A stretch of 64,000 bases of DNA from Methylobacterium terricola (GCF_006151805.1 NZ_VDDA01000012.1:62001-126000); one strand, 5' to 3'. Shown: positions 1 through 9,216, counted from the stretch's first letter. Numbers and translations are program-made. The notes: generated by a model from the sequence alone, not told the origin.

Positions 1-84
1 CGGGGGGGCTGCCGGGGGCGGGCAGGAGGCTGCCGGGGGCGGTTCCGAGCCGGTCGTTTACCAAGGCTTCACCATAAGATCGGA
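1..84. other. G-rich left edge with 15-bp direct repeat
   Basis: A 15-bp G-rich unit occurs twice, at 7-21 and 28-42, separated by six bases. No start codon or stop is seen in the frame of the following FliN gene, so the stretch may be the tail of an upstream gene, linker, or 5' coding sequence cut by the window edge. I cannot assign a function. Confidence 0.35.
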
Positions 85-429
85 TTGTTGGCGCATCGTC
101 TCGTGTCAGGGTGGGTGCGTCCGTTGGCGGTACTGGACATTCTCAAGGTGGACCTCGCGGTCGTGCTCGGGCGGACCCGGATGCCGATCCACATGCTGCT
201 GCGGATGGGCCGCGGCGCGGTGATCGAGCTCGATTCCACCGACAGCGATATGGTCGAGATCCTCGCCAACAACCACCCGATCGCCCGCGGCCAGATCGTG
301 GTCACGGGCAACCGCATCTCCGTGGAGGTGACCGAGCTCATCCGCAAGGCCGAGGTGGTGCAGGAACCCGGCATCCGCATCGGCGACGGCGCCGCCTCGC
401 TGCTGGGTGCCCTGTCGGACGCCCTCTAG
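85..429 (+). CDS. FliN-family flagellar motor switch protein
   Basis: The 114-residue product carries one SpoA/FliN domain. From about residue 16 it reads LAVLDILKVDLAVVLGRTRM, then LLRMGRGAVIELD, IARGQIV and SVEVTELI, the standard FliN blocks. FliN sits in the C-ring at the cytoplasmic base of the flagellar motor and helps switch rotation direction and dock export cargo. The C-terminal extension (about 15 residues after VTELIRKAEVV) is ordinary for alphaproteobacterial members. The start is uncertain: TTG at 85 is the first possible start, the frame is open to the left edge, and GTG codons at 103 and 115 are alternatives without a clear ribosome binding site. The rest of the flagellar operon would lie to the left. 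Confidence 0.8.
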   Translation: MLAHRLVSGWVRPLAVLDILKVDLAVVLGRTRMPIHMLLRMGRGAVIELDSTDSDMVEILANNHPIARGQIVVTGNRISVEVTELIRKAEVVQEPGIRIGDGAASLLGALSDAL

Positions 430-552
430 GCGAGAATGTTCGCCGGATCCGCATCCGGGCGCTTGCGTCCCCGGGAGGGGACTGGTATTCGCAGCCTCGC
501 TTCGGACGGGTCTCACCCCCGCCCCGCCGCTTTCGGCGAGATGAAGCAATCC

Positions 553-637
553 GCGGCCGTGGCGGAATTGGTAGACGCGCTAGCTTGAGGTGCTAGTTGG
601 GCAACCAGTGGAGGTTCGAGTCCTCTCGGCCGCACCA
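553..637 (+). tRNA. tRNA-Leu(GAG), copy 1
   Basis: An 85-nt class II tRNA with an encoded CCA end. The acceptor strands GCGGCCG and CGGCCGC pair, the anticodon stem CTAGC/GCTAG encloses a loop with anticodon GAG, there is a long variable arm, and the T arm contains GGTTCGAGTCC. It would decode CUC and CUU. It is identical over its whole length to the copy at 812-896. Confidence 0.97.
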
Positions 638-811
638 TTCCTTCCCCTAGGGATCGAATGGAACCTGAATTCGGTGCGATCGGCTCGATCCTCAGCGAGC
701 CGCCCCACTGGATGAGGTTGCCGATGCATGGTACCGCCCAGCGGGTCATGCGGTCGATATTGGTACGCTTGTTTTACAATGACCGGATCGTTTTGACATC
801 CGGAACTCTCC

Positions 812-896
812 GCGGCCGTGGCGGAATTGGTAGACGCGCTAGCTTGAGGTGCTAGTTGGGCAACCAGTGGAGGTTCGAGTCCTCTCGGCCGCACCA
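812..896 (+). tRNA. tRNA-Leu(GAG), copy 2
   Basis: Identical in all 85 positions to the copy at 553-637, including the encoded CCA; identity extends only three bases upstream and one base downstream. The 174-bp spacer between the copies is unrelated to the flanks. A possible -10 box, TACAAT at 775-780, would allow independent transcription, but no convincing -35 accompanies it. A TTGACA at 793-798 is too close to the mature 5' end to act as its -35. Confidence 0.97.
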
Positions 897-915
897 TCCC
901 GTCATCGTACGGGAT
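896..915 (+). terminator. hairpin directly after tRNA-Leu copy 2
   Basis: ATCCCGT (896-902) and ACGGGAT (909-915) form a perfect 7-bp stem with a 6-nt loop, starting at the last base of the tRNA CCA. It has no following T run, so it could be a weak terminator or a processing signal rather than a classical intrinsic terminator. Confidence 0.4.
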
Positions 916-1929
916 CCCTGTGTCTTCATCTGAAAGGCACAGATTCAGCAATGGTTGTGAGACGAGGCGTTTTATTCGGCTTGTCTGACGGTTGCGAGAG
1001 CCGATACACCGCCCCAATCCTATCGTTTTCTTCAAAGCTCTCGACCGTGCCGGCATTCCGCCCGCGATCGCGTTCCACTTCCTAAAAGGCCCTCTCTGTA
1101 GAGGCTCAGGGGGCGGCATCCCGTGCGGTATCCCCACTTGTCTGGGATACTGAGGCCCAGGAGCCAAGCTGGATGGTGCCCTGCGGTGACGGATTACGGC
1201 TGGCGCATCCCCGCGGCTCTCCGGGATGCGAGTGGAGTCGCTGTTGCCGCTCCGACCGCACCATCCGCAGGACTGCACAATCGGCAGGTGCCCGACCAGG
1301 CGGCGCTGGACGTGATCTCCTTCGTGCTCCACGCCGGCTATCCGTGAAATGCCCTCGACAGAGACAGGATCGCACCTCGTTCTCAGCTCATCGCCGCCTC
1401 CAGGAGGGGCGAGGGCCGGCAAATTTGCGGTGTTCTGACGTGATGGGCTTTTCGGCCCGATGGTCGTTGGGGATCAACGGCGAGTGGCCGTCTCTCGCAA
1501 GGGCGCGAAGCAGTGCACTGCTGGGTGGAGAAGACAACCGGATGGCGGCGCGGAGAAGAGTTCGTCAGAAAAGCGCGATCACGGCAAACGGGCATGGCGA
1601 GGCGTCGTAGAGCGCTGCCATTCCTGGGCTCAACCTCATTCGCGCCCTGCTGATCCACCGGTCCACGACGTCAGAGAACACTCTGGCATTCCTTCAACAC
1701 CCCGTCATCATCGCCTGCCGACAGGCTTCGGTAGGAGATCCTCCAAGCCGCATCATGATTCGCGCTCGACCTGTCGATGTTCCTCTACTCCTGCCGCGCC
1801 GGATGAGCGCAGCCCTATTGTCGCATTTTACATGCGAGCCATTCGCACAGCCGAGCGATGCCAGCCAAGGACGCGCCGTACCAGCGCGACCTTGAACATC
1901 ATTGCGAGGCGGGATGCGACCCACCTGCA
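916..1929. other. about 1 kb without a recognisable gene
   Basis: Several open frames of 60-190 codons cross this stretch on both strands, but none has a recognisable domain, a convincing ribosome binding site or a consistent codon pattern. Composition is less GC-rich than most of the window. I see no transposase motif or clear terminal inverted repeats. It may be decayed accessory DNA next to the permease gene that follows. Confidence 0.45.
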
Positions 1930-2709
1930 TCAGTTGAGGAAGCGCGGCACCACGAAGCGGATGCCCAGAAGACCGATCAGTGCCATCGCGCCACTGACCA
2001 TGAGCACGAACAGGATGTCGGCATCCGCCCCGTAACCCGGGTAGAACGCCGACCGGCACACCTTGACGATGTGCATGAGCGGGTTCCACTGCACGTAATT
2101 ATAAATGACTGCCGGCATCGACTCGACCACGATGACCGTTCCACTGGTAAAATATATTATGAGTATAGGAACGATGACAATCATTATCCACTGCGGGAGC
2201 ATTTGCGAGATAAAGACATTAAAAAACCCTGCCCCCATCGCGAAAAACAGCGCAAGCAGCATCGATTCACAAAACGCAAAGGGATCCCTAGGAATGATTT
2301 GAGCGCCACAACACGCTGCGATGAAAAATACTATGAAAATACTCAGGCTGCTGGTGCAAATTTCGACGATCGCGCGCGACATCACAACGTCGAAGAATTT
2401 GACTTGAGGAAAATAAATGAGCTGCTTGTTTGCCAGCGGCCCCTCCATCATCTTTCTAGACATATAGTTGAGAATGATGTAGGGGGATAGACCGGAGACG
2501 GCGAACAGCACGATGCTGTCACCAATCGGCGTCGGCTTTTTCATGACGACGTAGATGGCGGTAATCACGAGGATGTGGGCGCAGGGCCACAAGACCGCGA
2601 CGGCGTAGCCCCACATCGTGCCGCCGAAGCGGGTGCGGATGTCGCGCAACATGAGCGCGCCGAGGACGTCCAGCTGGATCTCGATCGCCGATTTTGCCTG
2701 ATACGCCAT
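1930..2709 (-). CDS. ABC-2 type polysaccharide export permease (KpsM/Wzm-like)
   Basis: The 259-residue product has six predicted membrane segments and an N-terminal cytoplasmic block, LMLRDIRTRFGGTMWGY, typical of the ABC-2 permeases that export capsular polysaccharide, O-antigen or teichoic acid precursors across the inner membrane. The C-terminal WNPLMHIVKVCRSAFYPGY block also fits this family (PF01061). Such permeases need a separate ATPase (KpsT/Wzt), and none is encoded next to it here. The central part (about 2100-2500) is distinctly AT-richer and uses A/T-ending codons, unlike neighbouring genes, which suggests acquisition by transfer. The upstream kilobase on its 3' side has no clear genes. 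Family assignment is firm; the substrate is unknown. Confidence 0.85.
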   Translation of the reverse strand: MAYQAKSAIEIQLDVLGALMLRDIRTRFGGTMWGYAVAVLWPCAHILVITAIYVVMKKPTPIGDSIVLFAVSGLSPYIILNYMSRKMMEGPLANKQLIYFPQVKFFDVVMSRAIVEICTSSLSIFIVFFIAACCGAQIIPRDPFAFCESMLLALFFAMGAGFFNVFISQMLPQWIMIVIVPILIIYFTSGTVIVVESMPAVIYNYVQWNPLMHIVKVCRSAFYPGYGADADILFVLMVSGAMALIGLLGIRFVVPRFLN

Positions 2710-2792
2710 CCACCGCTCCCGTCGGGCGACCCGCGTGCCTGTCTCGTGGAGGCCTTAGGCCGCCATTGCGGCAACCGGGTGACCGGCCGCGG

Positions 2793-3368
2793 TCACGCCT
2801 CGTCCGGTGCGGGCAGGATCCGGGCCTCGCCGTGGTAGGCACGGTTCGGGCGCATGTCGACGGCCGAGGCCATGCGGTTCGACATGTTGAAGAAGCTCGC
2901 CACCGCCGAGATGTCCCACAGGTCGCGCTCCGAGAAGCCGGCATCGCGCAAGGCGTCGCGATCCTCCTCCTCGATCGTCCAGGGCGCCTCGGTGAGGGCG
3001 ACCGCGAAATCGAGCATGGCACGGTGGCGGGGCGAGAGGTCGGCGGCGCGGTAGTTCATCACCAGCATCTCGGCGAGCACCGGATCGCCCGAGAGGCTGC
3101 GCACTGCGGCGCCATGCGCCGTAAGGCAGTAATAGCAGCGGTTCACGCTCGAGACCACGACGGCGATCATCTCGCGCTCCAGCTTCGACAGGCCGGAGGG
3201 CGCCAGCATCAGGTCGTTGTAGAGGGCGGCGAAGGCCTCGAGCTTGGCGTTGTCGTGGGCATAGGCGAGCAGCACGTTCGGCACGTAGCCGATCTTCTCG
3301 CGGCACTTGTCGAAATAGGCCCGCATCTCCGGCGACAGGTCCGGCGAGGGGGTCAGGTCGAGGGCCAT
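2793..3368 (-). CDS. peroxidase-related AhpD/CMD-family protein
   Basis: The product of 191 residues belongs to the carboxymuconolactone decarboxylase/AhpD-like fold, in the uncharacterized peroxidase-related branch. The redox motif CYYCLTAHGAAV, with two cysteines and a histidine, lies near residue 83, and the protein opens with the typical SPEMRAYFDKCREKIGYVPNVL block. Members are proposed to reduce peroxides with reducing equivalents from a dithiol partner. The chosen ATG at 3368 follows a purine-rich GGAGAGGGAGG sequence; an in-frame ATG at 3449 is possible but would add a non-conserved charged tail. The gene is not obviously in an operon and is divergent from glutamate dehydrogenase. Confidence 0.85.
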   Translation of the reverse strand: MALDLTPSPDLSPEMRAYFDKCREKIGYVPNVLLAYAHDNAKLEAFAALYNDLMLAPSGLSKLEREMIAVVVSSVNRCYYCLTAHGAAVRSLSGDPVLAEMLVMNYRAADLSPRHRAMLDFAVALTEAPWTIEEEDRDALRDAGFSERDLWDISAVASFFNMSNRMASAVDMRPNRAYHGEARILPAPDEA

Positions 3369-3578
3369 CACGGTGCCCTCCCTCTCCTGCGGCACCGGCC
3401 GCTCGCCGATCTCGGGCTTCGCCCCGGCCTTCCTCCTGCCGCCTGTCATGCCCCTGCCCTCCCGGTCATCATGCACGAGCTATAGGCAGTTTGCCCTTGG
3501 AGTGCGAGGCCGGGGTTGCGGGGGTCGGTGGGCTGTGCCACCGCTCCGGTCATCAACCTCGGCAGAGGACGTGCAGAC

Positions 3579-6500
3579 GTGGAACCCTCGACCGCGACCG
3601 CGACCGCCGAAGCGAAGGCCAGCCGCACCGACCTGATCGCCGCCGCGGCGGCGGTCGCCGAGGACATCGGCGGCCCCGGCGGCTTCGTCCGCGACCTCTT
3701 CGGCCGCGTCGCGCCCGAGGATCTGACCGGCTACGCCCCCGAGACTTTGGCCGAGCTGGCCCTCGCCGCCCGCGCCCACCTCGCCGCCGCCCGCCCCCGC
3801 CGCACGATCAGCGCCGTGCGCCTCTCCGACATCGAGGCCGACCAGGGCGGGCGCCGTCGCGACCTGACGGTGCTGGAGGCGGTCAACGCCAACCGGCCGT
3901 TCCTGCTCGAGTCGACGCTCGCCGAGCTGGTCGGGCGCGGGTACCAACCCCGCCTCGTCGCCCATCCGATCCTCGGGGTCGAGCGCGACGCCGAGGGCAC
4001 CCTGGTGCGGGTGGTCGGCGAGACCACGGCGCAGGAAGCCGGCGAGACCGACGGCCTCGCCCGCGAGAGCTTCATCCACGTCCATCTCGACCGCATCGAC
4101 GACGAGGCGGCCCGCGCCGCCCTCGCCGCCAGCCTGGCCCGGGTCTATGCCGACGTCGCGGCCGCCGCAGCCGACCACGCGGCGATGACCGGGCGTTTGG
4201 CCGAGGCGGCGGCGTCCTGCGCCGAGGCGCCCTCGTCCCTTGCCCCGGACGAGCGGATGGAGGCCCGGGCCTTCCTCGACTGGCTGCGCGACGGGCATTT
4301 CGTGCTGCTGGGCCTGCGCGAGTACCGGACGGAGGGCCACGCCGATCATGCCGGCGTGCCGGGAAGCGGGCTCGGCCTCCTGCGGGACCCCGCCGTCGAG
4401 GTCCTGCGCCGGGGCGACGCCATGGTGGCGGTGACGCCGGAGATCCGCGCCTTCCTGGAGGGGCCGGAGGCCCTTCTCGTGACCAAGGCCAGCCTGCGCG
4501 CGCGGGTGCGCCGGCAGGCCCATCTCGACATGGTGGCGATCAAGCTGTTCCCGCGGGACGGCGGGCTTCCGGACGAATTGCGCCTCGTCGGCCTGTTCAC
4601 CGGCAGCGCCTATGCGAGCCGGGCCGAGGAGGTGCCGTATCTGCGCCGCAAGGTGGCGTCCGTGCTGAGCAAAGCCGGCCTCGATCCGACGAGCCATGCC
4701 GGGCGCTCCCTCGTCCACGTGCTCGAGACCTATCCGCGCGACGACCTGTTCCAGATCGACGCCGACCTGCTCCTGCGCTTCGCGCTCGCCATCGTGTCGC
4801 TCGCCGACCGGCCGCGGGTGCGGGTGCTGGCCCGGCCCGACAAGTTCGGCCGCTTCGTCTCGTTGCTCGCCTACCTGCCGAAGGACCGCACCGACGCTCG
4901 CCTCCAGGCCCGGATCGGCGCCTATCTCGCCGAGGAGCTCGGCGGGCGCCTCTCGACCATCGTGCCCGATTATCCCGAGGGGCCGCTCGCCCGCCTCCAC
5001 GTCATCGTGGCGACGCCGGACGCGCCGCCCGAGGAGATCGATGCCGGCCGGCTCGAGGCCGGCATCGCCGATCTGTCCCGCACCTGGGCCGATGCGCTGC
5101 GCGAGGCCTTGGGTCGGGCCCGCGGCGGCGACGCGCGCGGGTTGGCCTCGGTCTATGCCGACGCCTTCCCGGCGGGCTACCGCGAGATGTATGCCGGCGC
5201 CCAGGCGCTGCCCGACATCGCCATCCTGGAGCGGATCTCGGAAGGCCAGCCCCGGGCGGTCGACCTGTTTCGCCGGCCCGGCGATCCCGATACCCGGATC
5301 GGCCTCAAGGTCTTCTCCCGCGGCGCCGCCCTGCCCTTGTCCGAGCGGGTGCCGGTGCTGGAGAATCTGGGGTTCCGGGTGATCGAGGAGCGCTCGTACC
5401 GCCTCAAGCCCGAAGGCGCCGGTGCCCGGGTCTGGCTGCACGACATGGTGCTCGAGCGCGCCGGCGGCGGCGCCATCGACGTCGCGGCGGTCGAGGGCCC
5501 GGTCGAGGCGGCCCTGCTGGCGCTGGCCCGCGACCTCGCCGAGTCGGACGCCTATAACCGCCTGGTGCTGGAGGCCGGGCTCGGCTGGCGCGACGTCGCC
5601 CTGGTGCGGGCGCTCGGGCGCTACCTGCGCCAGCTACGGATCCGCTACGGCCAGGACTACCTCGCGGCGACGCTGTCGCGCCATCCCGCTCTCGCGCGCC
5701 GGCTGGTCGCCCTGTTCTACGCCCGCTTCGACCCCCGCCTCGCCGGAGATCGTGCCGAGCGCCAAGAGACGGTGCGCGCCGAGATCGAGGCGGATCTCGC
5801 CGGCGTCACCAGCCTCGACGAGGACCGGATCCTGCGCCGCTTCGTCAACCTGGTCGAGTCGGCGCAGCGCACGAACTTCTTCCAGATCGGCCGCAACGGC
5901 CTGCCGCCCGAGACCATCGCGTTCAAGTTCCGCTGCGCCAGGGTCGAGGGCATGCCGCTGCCCCGGCCGCTCTTCGAGATCTTCGTCTACAGCCCCCGCG
6001 TCGAGGGCGTGCACCTGCGCTTCGGCTACATCGCCCGGGGCGGCTTGCGCTGGTCGGACAGGCCGGAGGATTTCCGCACCGAGGTGCTGGGCCTCGTCAA
6101 GGCGCAGCAGGTCAAGAACGCGGTGATCGTGCCGGTCGGCGCCAAGGGCGGGTTCTTCCCCAAGCGCCTGCCGCCCGCCACCGACCGTCAGGCCTGGATG
6201 CAGGAGGGCACCGAGAGCTACCGGATCTTCATCCGCACGCTCCTCTCGCTCACCGACAACATCGTCGACGGCGCCATCGTACCGCCGCCGGAGACGGTGC
6301 GGCACGACGAGGACGACGCCTACCTGGTCGTCGCCGCCGACAAGGGCACCGCCACCTTCTCGGACGTCGCCAACGCCCTGTCGCTGGAGGCGCATCACTG
6401 GCTCGGCGACGCCTTCGCGTCGGGCGGCAGCCAGGGCTACGACCACAAGCAGATGGGCATCACCGCCCGGGGCGCCTGGGAGGCGGTCAAGCGCCATTTC

Positions 6501-8453
6501 CGCGAGGTCGACATCGACATCCAGGCCGAGCCGGTGACGGTCGCGGGCGTCGGCGACATGTCGGGCGACGTGTTCGGCAACGGCATGCTGCTGTCGCGCA
6601 GCCTGAAGCTAGTGGCGGCCTTCGACCACCGCGACATCTTCCTCGACCCCGATCCCGACCCGGGCCTGGCCTTCGCCGAGCGCCGGCGGCTGTTCGATCT
6701 GCCGCGCTCGTCCTGGGCCGATTACGACCGCCAAGCGATCTCGGCCGGCGGCGGGGTCTTCTCGCGGCAGGCCAAGAGCGTGCCGCTGTCCCCGCAGGTC
6801 CGTGCCCGCCTCGGGCTCGACCGCGACGAGGCGACCCCGGCCGAGGTGATGCAGGCGATCCTGCGCGCGCCCGTCGACCTGCTGTGGTTCGGCGGCATCG
6901 GCACCTACGTGCGCGCGGGTTCCGAGAGCGACGACGAGGCCGGCGACCGGGCGAACGACGCGATCCGCATCACCGGCGCGGAGCTGCGCGCCCGGGTGGT
7001 CGGCGAGGGCGCGAATCTCGGCCTCACCCAGCGCGGCCGGATCGAGGCCGCGCGCCGCGGGGTCCGCCTCAACACCGACGCCATCGACAACTCGGCCGGG
7101 GTCAACACCTCGGACGTCGAGGTCAACATCAAGATCGCCCTGGCGACGCCGGAGCGCGACGGCCGTCTCAGCCCGGAGAGCCGCAACGCGCTGCTCTCCG
7201 GCATGACCGAGGCGGTGGCCGACCTCGTCCTGCGGAACAACCAGCTCCAGACCCTCGCCCTGTCGCTCGCCCAGCGCTCGGCCGCGGCGGAGACGGGCTT
7301 CGCCGCGCGGCTGATGCAGACGCTCGAAGGGGATGGCCGCCTCGACCGCAGCGTCGAGTTCCTGCCCTCCGACGCGACCCTCTCCGAGCGGGCGCAAGGG
7401 GGCGAGGGCCTGACCCGGCCGGAACTGGCGGTGCTGCTCGCCTACGCCAAGCTCGCCCTCAAGGACGCGCTCCTCGACTCCGCGGTGCCGGACGATCCGT
7501 ACCTCGCCCGGGAGCTGGAACGCTCGTTCCCACCGGTGCTGGTGGCGCGCTACCCCGACGCGGTGCAGGGCCACCGCCTGCGCCGGGAGATCATCGCCAC
7601 GAGCCTCGCCAACGCCATCGTCAACCGCGGCGGGCCGACCATCGTCAGCCGGCTCGCCGACGAGACCGGCGCCGAGGCCCCCGCCATCGCCGCCGCCTAC
7701 GCGGTCACCCGCGACGCCTTCGGGCTGATCGACCTCAACAAGGCGGTGGACGGCCTCGACGGTACGATTTCCGGCGACCAGCAGCTCGCCCTCTATGCCG
7801 ACTTGCAGGACCTGCTGCGCCAGCGCATGGTCTGGTTCATCCGCAACGGCGAGGCGGCGCCGGGCGGCATCGCGGCGGCGGTCACGCGCTACCGCGACGG
7901 CATCGCGGCGGTTGCCCGGGCCTTGCCGGGCGCCCTGCCGCCGGCGGCGGCCGAGGCCCTGGCCCGGCGCATCCGGGCGCTCGCCGATCACGGCGTGCCG
8001 GAGGCCCTGGCCTCCCGCCTCGCGTCCTTGGGCGAGCTCGGCGCCGCCCCCGACATCGTCCAGGTCGCCGAGGCGACCGGGCGTCCGCCGGCGGCGATCG
8101 CCGCGACCCACTTCGCGCTCGCCGACCTCTTCCGCCTCAACGCGCTCGCGACCGCTGCCCGGGCGGTGCCGGTGACCGACACCTTCGACCGCATCGCGCT
8201 GGAACGCGCGGTGGCGGGCATCGCCGCGTCCCACCGGGCGCTCACCGCCGAGGCCGCGGCCTTCAAGTCGCAGGGCGCCGCCGCGGTCGAGGCCTGGAGC
8301 GCCGCCCGCGGCGCCTCGCTCGCCCGCATCCGCACCGCGATCGCGGCGATCGCGGCCTCGGGCCTCACGGTGTCGAAGGTCTCGGTCGCGGCGAGCCTGC
8401 TCGGGGATCTGGCGCGGCAGGATCCTGCCCGGCCGGATCCGGCGCACTCGTGA
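3579..8453 (+). CDS. NAD-specific glutamate dehydrogenase, large (180-kDa) type
   Basis: This 1624-residue protein is a full-length member of the large NAD-dependent glutamate dehydrogenases (PF05088), which oxidise glutamate to 2-oxoglutarate and ammonia. The N-terminal half holds ACT-like regulatory segments. The catalytic region begins with RGGLRWSDRPEDFRTEVLGL and includes KNAVIVPVGAKGGFFPK near residue 850, with the active-site lysine, and GDMSGDVFGNGMLLS for dinucleotide binding. The C-terminal helical domain is intact. GTG at 3579 is preferred because GAGG lies about 10 bases upstream and the protein then starts close to the conserved region; a TTG at 3516 is the only longer alternative. 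Its TGA overlaps the GTG start of bluB. Confidence 0.93.
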   Translation: MEPSTATATAEAKASRTDLIAAAAAVAEDIGGPGGFVRDLFGRVAPEDLTGYAPETLAELALAARAHLAAARPRRTISAVRLSDIEADQGGRRRDLTVLEAVNANRPFLLESTLAELVGRGYQPRLVAHPILGVERDAEGTLVRVVGETTAQEAGETDGLARESFIHVHLDRIDDEAARAALAASLARVYADVAAAAADHAAMTGRLAEAAASCAEAPSSLAPDERMEARAFLDWLRDGHFVLLGLREYRTEGHADHAGVPGSGLGLLRDPAVEVLRRGDAMVAVTPEIRAFLEGPEALLVTKASLRARVRRQAHLDMVAIKLFPRDGGLPDELRLVGLFTGSAYASRAEEVPYLRRKVASVLSKAGLDPTSHAGRSLVHVLETYPRDDLFQIDADLLLRFALAIVSLADRPRVRVLARPDKFGRFVSLLAYLPKDRTDARLQARIGAYLAEELGGRLSTIVPDYPEGPLARLHVIVATPDAPPEEIDAGRLEAGIADLSRTWADALREALGRARGGDARGLASVYADAFPAGYREMYAGAQALPDIAILERISEGQPRAVDLFRRPGDPDTRIGLKVFSRGAALPLSERVPVLENLGFRVIEERSYRLKPEGAGARVWLHDMVLERAGGGAIDVAAVEGPVEAALLALARDLAESDAYNRLVLEAGLGWRDVALVRALGRYLRQLRIRYGQDYLAATLSRHPALARRLVALFYARFDPRLAGDRAERQETVRAEIEADLAGVTSLDEDRILRRFVNLVESAQRTNFFQIGRNGLPPETIAFKFRCARVEGMPLPRPLFEIFVYSPRVEGVHLRFGYIARGGLRWSDRPEDFRTEVLGLVKAQQVKNAVIVPVGAKGGFFPKRLPPATDRQAWMQEGTESYRIFIRTLLSLTDNIVDGAIVPPPETVRHDEDDAYLVVAADKGTATFSDVANALSLEAHHWLGDAFASGGSQGYDHKQMGITARGAWEAVKRHFREVDIDIQAEPVTVAGVGDMSGDVFGNGMLLSRSLKLVAAFDHRDIFLDPDPDPGLAFAERRRLFDLPRSSWADYDRQAISAGGGVFSRQAKSVPLSPQVRARLGLDRDEATPAEVMQAILRAPVDLLWFGGIGTYVRAGSESDDEAGDRANDAIRITGAELRARVVGEGANLGLTQRGRIEAARRGVRLNTDAIDNSAGVNTSDVEVNIKIALATPERDGRLSPESRNALLSGMTEAVADLVLRNNQLQTLALSLAQRSAAAETGFAARLMQTLEGDGRLDRSVEFLPSDATLSERAQGGEGLTRPELAVLLAYAKLALKDALLDSAVPDDPYLARELERSFPPVLVARYPDAVQGHRLRREIIATSLANAIVNRGGPTIVSRLADETGAEAPAIAAAYAVTRDAFGLIDLNKAVDGLDGTISGDQQLALYADLQDLLRQRMVWFIRNGEAAPGGIAAAVTRYRDGIAAVARALPGALPPAAAEALARRIRALADHGVPEALASRLASLGELGAAPDIVQVAEATGRPPAAIAATHFALADLFRLNALATAARAVPVTDTFDRIALERAVAGIAASHRALTAEAAAFKSQGAAAVEAWSAARGASLARIRTAIAAIAASGLTVSKVSVAASLLGDLARQDPARPDPAHS

Positions 8454-9103
8454 CCGAGGCGGCCGCCGGCGCGCCGGAATTCGGGCAGGCGTTCCGGGCC
8501 CGCTTCGCGGAGCTTCTCGCCTGGCGCCGCGACGTGCGGCGCTTTCGCCCCGATCCGGTGCCGGAGGAGGCGGTGCGGGCCTGCCTCGCCCTCGCCTGCC
8601 TCAGCCCGTCGGTCGGCAACAGCCAGCCTTGGCGCTTCGTGCGCGTGACGGATCCTGGCCGGCGTGCGGCGGTGGCGGCGAGCTTCGTCCGCTGCAACGA
8701 CGCGGCCGCCGCCACTTACGACGACGAGCGTGCCGCCGCCTATCGCCGCCTCAAGCTCGCGGGCCTGCGCGAGGCGCCGGTACACCTGGCGGTGTTCTGC
8801 GACGAGGGTACGGCGGCCGGCCACGGCCTCGGCCGCGGCACCATGCCGGAGATGTTGCGCTACTCCGCCGTGACGGCGGTGCACACCTTCTGGCTCGCGG
8901 CCCGGGCCCATGGCCTCGGGGTCGGCTGGGTGTCGATCCTGTGCCCCGAGGAGGTGACCGGGGCCCTCGACGTGCCGCAGGCCTGGAGGCTGGTCGCCTA
9001 TCTCTGCATCGGCTACCCGGCGGAGGAGCATGCCGACCCGGAACTCGTGCGCCATGGCTGGCAGGGGCGGCAGGCGATGGACGCGATGATCCTCGAGCGA
9101 TGA
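8450..9103 (+). CDS. 5,6-dimethylbenzimidazole synthase BluB
   Basis: The 217-residue product is a nitroreductase-fold flavoprotein of the BluB branch. BluB fragments reduced FMN with oxygen to make 5,6-dimethylbenzimidazole, the lower ligand of cobalamin. Diagnostic blocks are RRDVRRFRPDPVP, CLSPSVGNSQPWRFV, a lid region with MLRYSAVTAVHTFWLAARAH, and GVGWVSILCP near the C-terminus. The GTG start at 8450 overlaps the TGA of glutamate dehydrogenase in a GTGA junction, so translation is probably coupled. BluB is more often found with other cobalamin genes; none is seen nearby, and no cobalamin riboswitch precedes it. Confidence 0.9.
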   Translation: MTEAAAGAPEFGQAFRARFAELLAWRRDVRRFRPDPVPEEAVRACLALACLSPSVGNSQPWRFVRVTDPGRRAAVAASFVRCNDAAAATYDDERAAAYRRLKLAGLREAPVHLAVFCDEGTAAGHGLGRGTMPEMLRYSAVTAVHTFWLAARAHGLGVGWVSILCPEEVTGALDVPQAWRLVAYLCIGYPAEEHADPELVRHGWQGRQAMDAMILER

Positions 9104-9150
9104 TCCGGGAGCCGTGATCCCGGCGCAGGCCTGGAATGTCCGCGCCACCG

Positions 9151-9177
9151 TTACGTACATACCAGTAGGTACAGTAA
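9151..9177 (+). promoter_or_regulatory. TetR-type operator-like inverted repeat
   Basis: TACC (9160-9163) and GGTA (9168-9171) form an inverted repeat around the spacer AGTA, and the flanks TTAC (9151-9154) and GTAA (9174-9177) extend the symmetry imperfectly. The site lies 40-66 bases upstream of the tautomerase start. TetR-family operators commonly have this ACATACC/GGTATGT form. The TetR regulator at 9959-10543 is the obvious candidate binder; this pairing is inferred. Confidence 0.5.
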
Positions 9178-9216
9178 AAGGATCGAGGCTGCTGTCGCAG
9201 CCCGGGAGATCCCTCC

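Noticed and set aside
793..798. TTGACA box before the second tRNA
   Set aside because: It is only 14 bases from the mature 5' end, so it cannot be a -35 for that tRNA.
513..1422. Open frames on the minus strand across both tRNA-Leu genes, encoding MVRPRGLEPPLVAQL
   Set aside because: The shared peptide is only the antisense reading of the tRNA sequence, a well-known artefact; nothing else supports a gene.
1123..2035. Several open frames of 70-190 codons between the second tRNA and the permease
   Set aside because: No domain, no ribosome binding site, and they overlap each other on both strands; composition is uneven.
3480..5441. Very long minus-strand frame opposite glutamate dehydrogenase
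   Set aside because: It is the antisense shadow of a full-length, well-conserved gene in high-GC DNA.
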